Shown piece by piece: positions 24,690-32,055 of a DNA stretch of 64,000 bases. Location: assembly GCF_012676905.1 (NCBI RefSeq), contig NZ_CP051428.1, positions 411,501 to 475,500 of the forward strand, written 5' to 3'. Each line of letters opens with the position of its first letter. The stretch's first letter is position 1. The notes beneath the pieces are model-generated. The model was not told the origin of the DNA. It made no database searches and saw nothing but the letters and a program-made list of their open reading frames with translations. This DNA is from Paenibacillus albicereus (GTDB lineage Bacteria > Bacillota > Bacilli > Paenibacillales > Paenibacillaceae). The translations under genes were made by a program, and so were the position numbers.

Positions 24690-24718
24690 ATCGTAACGTG
24701 CCCCGATTCAATTGTAAA
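24690..24718 (-). promoter_or_regulatory. Sigma-A promoter of the riboswitch-HAD-mtlD unit
   Basis: Minus strand -35 TTTACA (24713-24718), 17-nt spacer, -10 TACGAT (24690-24695); the start of transcription falls just before the aptamer. Confidence 0.75.
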
Positions 24719-25033
24719 GGGCGGCAGCCGCCCGCCGAAGCCGGTTGAAAGCAGGAGCGGAGCACCGGCCGCAAGCGAGGGAGGACGGGGGAGACAAGCG
24801 TGTCCGAGCGCGCTCGGAGGCCCGTCTCCGCTTGCGGGAGCCAGGTGGCGGGAGCGCAGGCGAGGCGGCCATGATAGCGCTCTCGGACACGCGCGGGCAA
24901 CAGGGGGCTCCGGCGGTCCGTTCGGCACCCGGGCGGGCGTAGCCTAGGATGGCGCCGGCAGGGATGGAAACCGGAGGAAAAAGAGGGCGGAAAAAAATTT
25001 TTCGTCGCGAATGGGACCGCTTCCGCGCTGGGG
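24719..25033. other. Intergenic stretch, nothing recognised
   Basis: About 315 bases between two divergent promoters. Open frames exist on both strands but have arginine/proline/serine-rich composition typical of chance frames in GC-rich DNA, and none has a ribosome site with a family resemblance. Confidence 0.5.
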
Positions 25034-25085
25034 TTGACGAAGGAGCCGCGCCTTTACTATACTGATCGAGCGGGAACAAATGTTC
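25034..25085 (+). promoter_or_regulatory. Promoter with LexA (SOS) box for the holin gene
   Basis: -35 TTGACG (25034-25039), 18-nt spacer, -10 TATACT (25058-25063), followed at once by GAACAAATGTTC (25074-25085), a perfect match to the Bacillus LexA core GAAC-N4-GTTC. A repressor there would cover the transcription start. The 5' leader to the holin start is about 290 nt and holds a CCCTTCGC/GCGAAGGG hairpin (25248-25270) but no riboswitch that I recognise. Confidence 0.75.
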
Positions 25086-25369
25086 TCGTCCCATTCATTC
25101 TATCGTCATCCTGGAAGCGTTCTTTCGATATCGGGCACAAAGAAGGGAAACGGGAGGGAAAGGCCTAATTCTAGGTACAGGAGCGAGTTGCACCAAGGGC
25201 CGCGGCCGGCTGCTTCTGACTGCGCGATCGCGGTTATGGCATGGTATCCCCTTCGCTTCGCTGCGAAGGGAGGAGAGGAGGAGATCGCCTTTCCGGCCGG
25301 AGCCGGAGAGCCAGAAACGAGCCCGCCCTGCTGGGGGCAGACACCTTGAGGAGCAAAGGAGAACGGTTC

Positions 25370-25783
25370 ATGTTGGATATCGAAGAATGGCCTGTCTGGG
25401 CGGCTTTTGCAGAGGATGCGATGACCGCATTGCTGGCGCTTGCCGTCATCGTCGCGGCGCCGATCCTGTGCCGCCGCGGCGTCGCGTACCTGTCGGTAAA
25501 AGCCGGGGAGCATCAGCGCGTGCTGCTGCACCGCATCGCCGAGGAGGCCGCGGCGCTCGCGGAGTCCGCTTATCCGAACGGCGGAGGGCCGCAAAAGCTG
25601 GCGATGGCCATGAAGTACGCGCAGGAGCAGCTGCGGCTCCTCGGCATCCGGCTGGGCCAGGAAGCGCTGCGCGCCTCGATCGAGAAGGCCGTCCTGGACT
25701 ACAATGCCATGATCAAGCCATGGGAGGGCATTCCGGCTTCGGCCGTCATCCGCAGCCCCTATGGGGAGGGCGTGAGCCAGTAG
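25370..25783 (+). CDS. LLH-family phage-type holin
   Basis: 137 aa. One N-terminal membrane segment (AMTALLALAVIVAAPILC), then an amphipathic helical tail (LHRIAEEAAALAESAYPNGGGPQKLAMAMKYAQEQLRLLGIRLGQEALRASIEKAVLDYN) with the pattern of the LL-H holin family. Phage holins permeabilise the membrane for endolysin release; chromosomal copies can act in lysis or vesicle formation. No endolysin or other phage gene lies beside it. The ATG at 25370 follows GCAAAGGAGAAC. Its promoter carries a LexA box, so DNA damage should induce it. Confidence 0.8.
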   Translation: MLDIEEWPVWAAFAEDAMTALLALAVIVAAPILCRRGVAYLSVKAGEHQRVLLHRIAEEAAALAESAYPNGGGPQKLAMAMKYAQEQLRLLGIRLGQEALRASIEKAVLDYNAMIKPWEGIPASAVIRSPYGEGVSQ

Positions 25784-25849
25784 AGGAGCGGGCGGGACCA
25801 AATGGCGCGGGAAACGGCGCGGGAAGGCACGGGCGCAGAAAAGCGGGCA

Positions 25850-25886
25850 TTGCAAAGCTCTCTGGAGTTAATTATAATCATTATTA
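25850..25886 (+). promoter_or_regulatory. Promoter with Fur box for the short Fur-like gene
   Basis: -35 TTGCAA (25850-25855), 17-nt spacer, -10 TATAAT (25873-25878). A 7-1-7 Fur-type box TTATAAT-C-ATTATTA (25872-25886) matches TGATAAT-N-ATTATCA at 12 of 14 positions and covers the -10. Confidence 0.7.
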
Positions 25887-25920
25887 AATAGAATTAATTC
25901 GTGAAGGGAGTGGGTCTGTC

Positions 25921-26280
25921 ATGGCCATCGCGCCGACCCGACGCAATGCCGCTCCGTCGCCCTTGTCTCCTGCCGCCCCGTCCTCTTGCCGCTTGCAGGA
26001 AGCTGTCGCTCAGATCGAAGCAAGAGGCATCCGCCTCAATCCCCAGCGCTACGCGCTGCTCGAATATATCTATACCGCCGACACGTCGGCCACGGTGGAG
26101 CAGCTGGTCCGCGAGCTGCAAGCGTCCGGACACGGACATGGCCGCGGCGCGGGAGCGACCGCCGTCTACAGTCAGCTGCGCGTATTCGAGCGGATGGGAC
26201 TCGTGCGCGAGACCCGTCGGGACGGCGAGGTTCCTCGCTACGGACCGGCGCTCGCCCGCAACTCCCGTCCGGCCGTCTGA
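25921..26280 (+). CDS. Short Fur-family protein, DNA-binding half only
   Basis: 119 aa. After a Pro/Ser-rich N-terminal tail, residues about 28-112 match the Fur/PerR winged helix (AVAQIEARGIRLNPQRYALLEYIYTADTSATVEQLVREL...ATAVYSQLRVFERMGLVRETRRDGEVPRYGP). It ends just where the dimerisation and metal-binding domain would begin; none of the usual His/Cys clusters follow. A terminator lies 20 nt after the stop, so it looks like a settled short protein and not a fresh truncation. It may compete with or modulate full Fur proteins. The ATG follows GAAGGGAGTGGG. Confidence 0.8.
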   Translation: MAIAPTRRNAAPSPLSPAAPSSCRLQEAVAQIEARGIRLNPQRYALLEYIYTADTSATVEQLVRELQASGHGHGRGAGATAVYSQLRVFERMGLVRETRRDGEVPRYGPALARNSRPAV

Positions 26281-26300
26281 CGGATCAAAGCTTTCCCAGT

Positions 26301-26333
26301 CCGCTGCTCGTCTTTGGAGCAGCGGCTTTTTTT
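26301..26333 (+). terminator. Terminator of the short Fur-like gene
   Basis: CCGCTGCTC / GAGCAGCGG hairpin with a seven-base loop and seven T residues. Confidence 0.9.
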
Positions 26334-26361
26334 CATGCTTCCGGAACAGCGCTGCACTTAA

Positions 26362-26390
26362 TTGACAATGAGAATCATTTTCACTAAGAT
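26362..26390 (+). promoter_or_regulatory. Fur-controlled promoter of the AraC-type gene
   Basis: -35 TTGACA (26362-26367), 17-nt spacer, -10 TAAGAT (26385-26390). The spacer holds TGAGAAT-C-ATTTTCA (26369-26383), a 12-of-14 match to the 7-1-7 Fur box. Confidence 0.85.
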
Positions 26391-26451
26391 GGAGAAACAC
26401 CATGCGCTGTGACCGCGCTTAGGCAGGACATTCTTCAGACAAGGACGGTGG

Positions 26452-27258
26452 ATGACAATGGGCGCAGGAGAGAAGCAGGCTGGACAGAGGGACTTGCCAA
26501 TTCCGCGAGGGCTGGACGAAATCTGGTTCAAGCTGCGGGATGCGGCGCCGTTCGCGGCGGCGGGGCCAAGCCCGGTGCGGCCGGAGTGGCGATCGGACTT
26601 CCGGCTCGTCGCCGTGACGGGCGGGCAGGGAATGCTGGCGGCTGGAGACCGCGCCGTGCCCTTGCACAGCGGCGTCGTCTACATCAGTCCCCCCGGAGAA
26701 AACCTCCGCGCCGACGTCGTCTCCGCTTATCGGCTGGAAATGTACGTGTTCCGGTTCCAGGCGCTGACGTCGGACGAGTCGGATGGCGGCGCCGTGCCGC
26801 TGCCGCGCCATGCGACGGCGATTCCGCTGTCGGGGGAGCCGCTGCCTTACCCGGCGGCGGCGCTCGTGTCGCTGTGCAAGACGGTCTGCGCCTGCCGGAG
26901 CAGCCTCGATCCGCTGGAGCGGTTCCGCGGGCAGACCGTCTTCGAGGATTTGCTGCATCGCCTGTTCAAGGAAGCGCTGAGCGGTACGGAGCAGCAGCTC
27001 GATGCGGCGCTGGAGACGGTCCGGACCTATATCGAGCAGCATTACGAAAAGGACGTGACGGTCAAGCGGCTGGCGGAGATGTCCCGCATCAGCCCCCGCC
27101 ACTTAATGCGCCTGTTCAAGGAAAGCTACGGCATGACGATCGGCGAGTACACGAAGGAGCTGCGCCGTGCGGGAAAGCGGCCGGCGGGCCTGCTCGCGCG
27201 CAGCACGCTCGCGGAGCGCTACCAGCTGCCGGAAGCGGCGGGCCACCGGTTCGGCTGA
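26452..27258 (+). CDS. AraC-type regulator lacking the second HTH
   Basis: 268 aa. N-terminal cupin-like sensor region (VAVTGGQGMLAAGDRAVPLHSGVVYISPPGENLRADV), then the first AraC HTH (VRTYIEQHYEKDVTVKRLAEMSRISPRHLMRLFKESYGMTIGEYTKELRR). The protein ends at LPEAAGHRFG, where the second recognition helix and the FYFSRVFKK motif would normally follow. I found no other frame that supplies it. In Paenibacillus and Bacillus, Fur-regulated AraC proteins of this layout (Btr-like) activate siderophore uptake; no such genes are adjacent. Alternative start at 26458. Confidence 0.8.
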   Translation: MTMGAGEKQAGQRDLPIPRGLDEIWFKLRDAAPFAAAGPSPVRPEWRSDFRLVAVTGGQGMLAAGDRAVPLHSGVVYISPPGENLRADVVSAYRLEMYVFRFQALTSDESDGGAVPLPRHATAIPLSGEPLPYPAAALVSLCKTVCACRSSLDPLERFRGQTVFEDLLHRLFKEALSGTEQQLDAALETVRTYIEQHYEKDVTVKRLAEMSRISPRHLMRLFKESYGMTIGEYTKELRRAGKRPAGLLARSTLAERYQLPEAAGHRFG

Positions 27259-27347
27259 AGCCGGCTGACTAAGACAGCCCTGGATCGGGTATGACAATAG
27301 CAGAAGGCAGGAGCCGAAAGCGCGCCGCCGCAAAGGAGGAGTCGTCC

Positions 27348-27629
27348 ATGGCCGCAACCGAGCCGGAAAAATCAGGGAATGGATACGTCATCCGCGAGGG
27401 CGGGGAGCCGATCGGAGAAATCACCTACGCCCCGTCGGACGGCGGCAAGGTATGGATCGTCGACCACACGTACGTATCGCCCTCGCATCGGGGCCAGAAC
27501 CTGGCCTCGAGCCTGCTGCAAGCCGTCGTCGACGAGGCGCGCCGCGAAGGCGTCAAGATCGAGCCGGCCTGCTCGTACGCGGCCGCTCAGTTCAAGCGGC
27601 GCAAGGATTACGCCGATCTGCTCGCCTAG
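27348..27629 (+). CDS. Small GNAT (YidJ/YjdJ-type) acetyltransferase-like protein
   Basis: 93 aa, a minimal GNAT of the GCN5-like N-acetyltransferase family represented by B. subtilis YjdJ. Visible: EPIGEITYAPSDGGKVWIVDHTYVSPSHRGQNLASSLLQAVVDEARREGVKIEPACSYAAAQFKR, with acetyl-CoA loop HRGQNLAS and the usual C-terminal C-x(n)-FKRR element. The ATG at 27348 follows AAAGGAGGA. Lies 89 nt after the AraC-type gene on the same strand and may share its transcript. Substrate unknown. Confidence 0.87.
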   Translation: MAATEPEKSGNGYVIREGGEPIGEITYAPSDGGKVWIVDHTYVSPSHRGQNLASSLLQAVVDEARREGVKIEPACSYAAAQFKRRKDYADLLA

Positions 27630-27646
27630 CGCGAGGAAGGGACGCA

Positions 27647-27676
27647 GCCGGACCGGCTTTTCGGGTCCGGCTTTTT
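27647..27676 (+). terminator. Terminator of the small GNAT gene
   Basis: GCCGGACC / GGTCCGGC hairpin followed by TTTTT. Confidence 0.88.
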
Positions 27677-27751
27677 CCCCTGTGCAACCATCGGCGCCGG
27701 CTGCGCGTCTACTTAGTGGAATCTCCCAGTATCCGCAATCGCCCCCAGCTA

Positions 27752-27760
27752 TGGTATAAT
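27752..27760 (+). promoter_or_regulatory. Extended -10 promoter of the TPR gene
   Basis: TGGTATAAT, an extended -10 element with a perfect TATAAT hexamer, about 90 nt before the start codon; no clear -35. Confidence 0.6.
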
Positions 27761-27851
27761 AGACGGGATATGGTCCCGGCAGCGGCCGGAAGCCTGGCTT
27801 CCGCCAGCTTGGAGCGCTGCGTCTGGGGAAGCAGAGAGGAAGGAATTCGAC

Positions 27852-28979
27852 ATGCAAAATCAAACTTCCCCGCAAGAAGCAGGGACATTGAAACCAGGAA
27901 TCGAGAACCTGTTCTCCATCATAATCGGCGAAATCGACAAAAAGACTGAAAACGGTCTCTCCGGCGAAGAAGGCGACGCCCTGAAGGGCCTGCTGGAGGA
28001 AGCGCGCCAAGCGATCGCGGGCGAAGACTATGCCGCGGCCGAGAGTCATCTGGGCGGCATCGTGGAGCGCGAGCCCGAGCTGGGCGCGGCTCAGGCGGCC
28101 GTGCTGTACGCGCTCATCGCCCAGGACAAGTGGGAAGCGGTCGAGGCGCAGGAAAAGGTGCTGCTGCAGACGGCTGCCAACGCCGAGGAGCAGGCGGACG
28201 TCCAGGCGATGATCGCCAACCTGCTCGGAGAGCTCGGCCACTACGGCCGTGTCGTCGAGCGTCTCGAGGCGCTCGTCGCCGAGCATCCGGAGCGCAAGGC
28301 GGACTTCGCTGCCCTGCTGTCGGCGGCCTACATCCGGACGGGCCGCGAGGCGGACGCCTGGCGCATCGTCGAGGAGGCGCTCCCGGCCGAAGGCGAGGAG
28401 GGGCCGGCCCATCTGCCGCTGCTCGTCGCTCAGATCAACCGCGTCATCGACCTCAAGAAATGGGACCGCTGGTCCAAGATCCAGACGCGCGTCCGCCGCT
28501 TCCTGAAGTCGCTGGAGCAGGGCGACGACCTCGTGCGCGCCCGCATCGTGCTGCTGCTCGAGTGCCAGTCCTACATGCAGGCGGGACGCTTCCGCGAGGC
28601 TGAGCTGTTCGCCGAGCTCGTCTACGGCATGGACAGCAAGAGCGAGGAGATTCGCGAGCTGCGCAAGCAGATGCAGGAGATGCACGCTCTCTCCAAGGAG
28701 CTCGAGAAGCTGCAGAAGGACACGGCCGTCCATCCGGCCATCGTCATTCGCAACATGGAATGGTACTACGGCGAGTTCAACGAGGAGGCGGCTGCCGGCC
28801 TTCGCGCCCAGCTGCCGGCCGAGGTGCTGAGCCGCCTGGACGCCGAGCCGGAGAAGCTCATGAACGGCATCCTGCAGCTGCGTTTCCGCTATCCGGCATT
28901 CTACCGCCGCTACCAGGAAGAGTGGCAGGAAGTATACAAGCAAAAGCAAGCCGAGCTGGCTCAGCCAAGCGGCAGCTAA
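27852..28979 (+). CDS. Tetratricopeptide-repeat protein
   Basis: 375-aa soluble helical protein. Residues about 40-260 form degenerate TPR-like helix pairs (ALKGLLEEARQAIAGEDYAAAESHLGGIVEREPELGAAQAAVLYALIAQDKWEAVEAQEKVLL; LLGELGHYGRVVERLEALVAEHPERKADFAALLSAAYIRTGREADAWRIVEEAL), followed by a charged coiled-coil part (RELRKQMQEMHALSKELEKLQ) and a helical tail. No signal peptide. TPR arrays mediate protein-protein contacts; the partner is unknown. The ATG follows AGAGGAAGG. Single gene with its own promoter and terminator. Confidence 0.8.
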   Translation: MQNQTSPQEAGTLKPGIENLFSIIIGEIDKKTENGLSGEEGDALKGLLEEARQAIAGEDYAAAESHLGGIVEREPELGAAQAAVLYALIAQDKWEAVEAQEKVLLQTAANAEEQADVQAMIANLLGELGHYGRVVERLEALVAEHPERKADFAALLSAAYIRTGREADAWRIVEEALPAEGEEGPAHLPLLVAQINRVIDLKKWDRWSKIQTRVRRFLKSLEQGDDLVRARIVLLLECQSYMQAGRFREAELFAELVYGMDSKSEEIRELRKQMQEMHALSKELEKLQKDTAVHPAIVIRNMEWYYGEFNEEAAAGLRAQLPAEVLSRLDAEPEKLMNGILQLRFRYPAFYRRYQEEWQEVYKQKQAELAQPSGS

Positions 28980-29014
28980 GAGGAGCGGGGCGAGCGTTCG
29001 CCCTCCCGCAATCC

Positions 29015-29055
29015 AAAAGGGACAAAGCCATGCGAATGGCTTTGTCCCTTTTTTG
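29015..29055. terminator. Terminator between the TPR gene and modB
   Basis: Perfect arms AAAAGGGACAAAGCCAT and ATGGCTTTGTCCCTTTT with a GCGA loop and a T-run; placed between convergent genes. Confidence 0.9.
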
Positions 29056-29098
29056 GGCGGATCGGAATGCGCACGGAGGGCCTTGGCCAAGGCGGAGC

Positions 29099-29797
29099 CT
29101 AACGGTGCTCTCGGATGGAATCACGGGAGCGGCTGCCCCCGGTCACGAGCAGCAGCACGAAGGAGAAGGCGACGATCGCGATCGTCCATGCCCAGGCCAT
29201 GGAGGTCTGGCCGCTGTCTACGGCGACATAAATGGCGGTCGGCACCGTTTGCGTCACGCCCGGAATGTTGCCGGCGATCATGAGCGTCGCTCCGAACTCG
29301 CCGAGGCTGCGGGCGAAGCCGAGCACGAAGGCGGCGAGCAGGGACCGGTACGCCAGCGGCAGCGCGACGAATCGCAGCACCTGGAGCTCGCTCGCTCCGG
29401 CGGAGCGGGCGGCTTGCTCCAGGTCTTGGTCGATGGAGGCGAAGCCCGTTTTCATCGTCTGGTAGACCAGCGGAAACGATACGACGACGGAAGCCAGGAC
29501 GCCGGCCCACCAGGTGAAGACGAGCGGCGAGGAGAAGACGGCCTCGATCAGCCGTCCCGCCCAGCTGCGGCGGCCGAATCCGACGAGCAGCACGAAGCCG
29601 ACGACGGTCGGCGGCAGCACGAGCGGCAGCAGGAACGCCGTTTCGACCAGCAGCTTGCCGCGCAGCCGCGTCCGTGACATCCAGCGCGCGGCGGCCGTGC
29701 CGAGGACGAGGGCGGCGATCGAGGCGAGCAGCGCGATGCGCAGCGACAGCAGAACGGGAGGCCAGAAGGCCTCCCAATCGACCGAGGACACGCTCAT
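29099..29797 (-). CDS. modB: Molybdate ABC transporter permease
   Basis: 232-aa inner-membrane permease with about five TM helices. Family features are LETAFLLPLVLPPTVVGFVLL near the middle, and the ATPase-contact loop EQAARSAGASELQVLRFVALPLAYRSLLAAFVLGFARSLGEFGATLMIAGNIPGVTQT typical of ModB. Overlaps modA by 4 nt (ATGA), so the two are translationally coupled. No ATPase gene (modC) follows; a terminator comes first. The B. subtilis locus is, from memory, built the same way, so an ATPase encoded elsewhere is presumed. Confidence 0.93.
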   Translation of the reverse strand: MSVSSVDWEAFWPPVLLSLRIALLASIAALVLGTAAARWMSRTRLRGKLLVETAFLLPLVLPPTVVGFVLLVGFGRRSWAGRLIEAVFSSPLVFTWWAGVLASVVVSFPLVYQTMKTGFASIDQDLEQAARSAGASELQVLRFVALPLAYRSLLAAFVLGFARSLGEFGATLMIAGNIPGVTQTVPTAIYVAVDSGQTSMAWAWTIAIVAFSFVLLLVTGGSRSRDSIREHR

Positions 29798-30699
29798 GGC
29801 GATTCGGAGAACCCGTAGCGGAGAAAAACGTCCATGGCTTCCGAAGAGCGGAGGTACTCATAGAATGCGGCCGCTTCTTCGGGATGCTTGGTCTCGGCGA
29901 GCACGGCCGCCGGATAGAGGATCGGCGAATACGAAGCGGGTTCTGCCTTCAGCGCCAACGTGGCCCGGTCCGAGCCGAGCGCGTCGGTCTCGTAGACGAA
30001 GCCGGCCTCCGCATTGCCCGTCTCGACCATCTGCAGCACGGCCTTGACGTCCTTCGCCTGCACGAGCTTATCCTCCAGCGCGTCCCAGAGCCCGGAGTTG
30101 TCCAGCGCCTGCTTGGCGTACTGGCCGGCCGGCACGCTTTCGGGAATGCCGACGGCGATGCGGGAGTAGGCCTTGTCCGTGAGATCGTCCAGGCTGCTCG
30201 GGGCCAGCTGGCTGTCCCGGGAGACGACGAGCACCAGCTTGTTCGCCAGCAGATCGGCCGAATGGGCGGCGTCGACGAGCTTGGCATCGGCCAGAGCCTT
30301 CATGTTTTTGCCCGAGGCGGAGATGAAGAGATCGACGGGAGCGCCTTGCTCGATCTGCTTTTGCAGCGTGCCGGATGCGCCGAAATTGAAGTTGAGCTCA
30401 AGGGTCGGATGCGCGGCCTCAAAGGAGGTCTCGATCTCCCCGAGCGCCTCGGTCAGGCTGGCGGCGGCGGAGACGGTGAGCCGGACACGCTCGGAGCCCG
30501 CCGGGGAAGGCTGCGCGCCTGGCTCCGCGCTCGGCTTGACGCCGGCGGACGATGCCGGAGAATCGGGGGAGACAGCTCCCGCATTCGCGCGGTCGGAGTC
30601 GGAGGCCTGGCCGCAGCCGGCAAGCAGCAGCGCCAAGGCGAGCAGCAGGAAGCAGGCGTTTGGAAGGAACGGGAACACGGAACGGCGGTGTCTTGGCAT
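29794..30699 (-). CDS. modA: Molybdate-binding lipoprotein
   Basis: 301-aa extracellular binding lipoprotein. Signal peptide with lipobox LLAGC, so Cys about 29 is acylated; a Ser/Pro/Ala-rich linker of about 40 residues follows, then the ModA domain: RLTVSAAASLTEALGEIETSFEAAHPTLELNFNFGASGTLQKQIEQGAPVDLFISASGKNM. The Ser of AAASL, the Ser of GASGTL and later residues around VPAGQYAKQAL and FVYETDAL form the oxyanion pocket in relatives. First gene of the modAB pair; promoter and a dyad lie upstream, divergent from a YvgK-like regulator. Confidence 0.93.
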   Translation of the reverse strand: MPRHRRSVFPFLPNACFLLLALALLLAGCGQASDSDRANAGAVSPDSPASSAGVKPSAEPGAQPSPAGSERVRLTVSAAASLTEALGEIETSFEAAHPTLELNFNFGASGTLQKQIEQGAPVDLFISASGKNMKALADAKLVDAAHSADLLANKLVLVVSRDSQLAPSSLDDLTDKAYSRIAVGIPESVPAGQYAKQALDNSGLWDALEDKLVQAKDVKAVLQMVETGNAEAGFVYETDALGSDRATLALKAEPASYSPILYPAAVLAETKHPEEAAAFYEYLRSSEAMDVFLRYGFSESP

Positions 30700-30731
30700 C
30701 GGTGGATTCTCCTCTGATTCGTATGATTTCG

Positions 30732-30784
30732 TTATATCTAGCTATAATTAGTATGATTATATAGAGGAGAGACACGGTTGTAAA
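30732..30784 (-). promoter_or_regulatory. modAB promoter with downstream dyad
   Basis: Minus strand -35 TTTACA (30779-30784), 17-nt spacer, -10 TATAAT (30756-30761). Just downstream lies TTATA-N6-TATAA (30732-30747), in a stretch resembling ModE half-sites (GTTATAT). Candidate operator for the divergent regulator. The plus-strand gene has an extended -10 TGGTACACT at 30802-30810. Confidence 0.65.
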
Positions 30785-30848
30785 TGAGCCGATCCGATGT
30801 ATGGTACACTGAAGATCGACATTAACGCGAAAGCCGGGGAGATGCCGC

Positions 30849-31907
30849 ATGCCGGATGAATCCTATACGACGGAAGAAATAGCCCGACTGCTGAAAATAT
30901 CCAAGCTGACCGTCTACGACCTGATTAAAAAAGGGGCGCTGCCCGCGTATCGAGTCGGCAAGCAGATGCGCGTAGACGCCTCCGACCTGGAAGCCTACAA
31001 GCGGAGGGCCAAGGAGCGGGAGGCGGGGGGCGGAGCGGCGTCGAGCCGGTCCGGGGACAAGACGATCGCGAAGCGCGGCCCGACGGCAGCGGCGAATGCC
31101 GGGCGCGATCGCTCCGCAGCGCGCCGAGGGGCGGGCCTGACGGCGGATTCCGCCGCAAGCGAGGACAGCGGCTTGGAAGCTGTCCGACCGACGGCGGGCG
31201 CGCCGGCTCGGCCGGTCGTCTTGACCGGGCAGGATCCCGGCATGGACCTGCTGGCCGCTCATTTGTCCCGAGCGGGGTTCCGCGCGCTCCGGTCGCATAA
31301 GGGGAGCCTGGACAGCCTCATCGATCTGTATCAAGGAGCCTCGGATGTCGTCAGCACCCATCTCTGGGACGGAGACACCGATACGTATAATCTGCCTTAC
31401 ATCCGCAAGCTGCTTGTCGGCGCGCCTCTGCTGGCGGTCAATCTGCTCGTCCGTCCGGCGGGGCTGTACGTCGCGCAAGGGAACCCGCTGGGACTGACGG
31501 GCTGGAGCGATCTGGGCCGGCCGGCCTTGCGCATCGTCAATCGGGAGCGCGGCGCCGGTGCGAGGGTGCTGCTGGACGAGCAGCTTCGGCTGCATGGACT
31601 CGCTGCCGCCGGCATTGCCGGGTATGACCGCTGCGTCAACAGCCATATGGAGGTCGCCGCGGCCGTCGCTTCCGGGGAAGCCGATGCCGGAGTGGGCATG
31701 GCCAAGGCGGCGGAGCTCGTCAGCGGAATCGATTTTGTGCCGCTCATTCAGGAGCGGTACGATCTCGTCGTCCTGCGGACGAAAGCGAACGAGCGGCTGC
31801 TGGAGGAGCTGCTTGGAGTGCTGGGGCAGCCGGCATTCCGCAAGGAGCTCGGCGCCATCACGGGCTGCGACGTGAGCCGGACCGGAACGGTCTGGCTGGA
31901 GACTTGA
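30849..31907 (+). CDS. YvgK-like regulator: excisionase-type HTH plus ligand-binding domain
   Basis: 352 aa. Residues 1-58 are a MerR/excisionase-type HTH (YTTEEIARLLKISKLTVYDLIKKGALPAYRVGKQMRVDASDLEAYKRR). A low-complexity linker (about 60-120) leads to a periplasmic-binding-like domain (PBP_like: DPGMDLLAAHLSRAGFRALRSHKGSLDSLIDLYQGASDVVSTHLWDGDTDTYNLPYIRKLL) ending near 350. In B. subtilis yvgK lies beside the molybdate transporter genes and is thought to bind molybdate; divergent position next to modAB here supports the same role. The ATG follows CGGGGAG. Terminator downstream. Confidence 0.87.
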   Translation: MPDESYTTEEIARLLKISKLTVYDLIKKGALPAYRVGKQMRVDASDLEAYKRRAKEREAGGGAASSRSGDKTIAKRGPTAAANAGRDRSAARRGAGLTADSAASEDSGLEAVRPTAGAPARPVVLTGQDPGMDLLAAHLSRAGFRALRSHKGSLDSLIDLYQGASDVVSTHLWDGDTDTYNLPYIRKLLVGAPLLAVNLLVRPAGLYVAQGNPLGLTGWSDLGRPALRIVNRERGAGARVLLDEQLRLHGLAAAGIAGYDRCVNSHMEVAAAVASGEADAGVGMAKAAELVSGIDFVPLIQERYDLVVLRTKANERLLEELLGVLGQPAFRKELGAITGCDVSRTGTVWLET

Positions 31908-31952
31908 GCGGGATCGTCGGGCGAGACTTGAGCGGTAAAAGCAGGGCAAAGG

Positions 31953-31990
31953 CTGTCCGGCCGTCTGGAATGACGGCCGGGCAGTTTTTT
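31953..31990 (+). terminator. Terminator of the YvgK-like gene
   Basis: CTGTCCGGCCGTC / GACGGCCGGGCAG hairpin followed by TTTTTT. Confidence 0.88.
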
Positions 31991-32055
31991 CGTTTCGGGA
32001 TGAATCTCGCGGGCTGAAGCAGCTCGTAGGCAAGCCATGCCGAATGAAATGGGAA

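Noticed and set aside
25086-25369. Riboswitch or small ORF in the holin leader
   Set aside because: No known aptamer motif seen; the 89-codon frame at 25080 has no ribosome site or family resemblance.
25034-25783. Prophage remnant around the holin
   Set aside because: No integrase, structural, endolysin gene or attachment repeats within several kilobases.
27180-27330. Frameshift hiding the second AraC HTH
   Set aside because: Other frames after 27180 do not show the conserved second helix or FSRVFK motif.
29099-29100. Loss of modC as a deletion
   Set aside because: A proper terminator follows modB and, from memory, the B. subtilis modAB locus also lacks an adjacent modC, so absence is likely normal.
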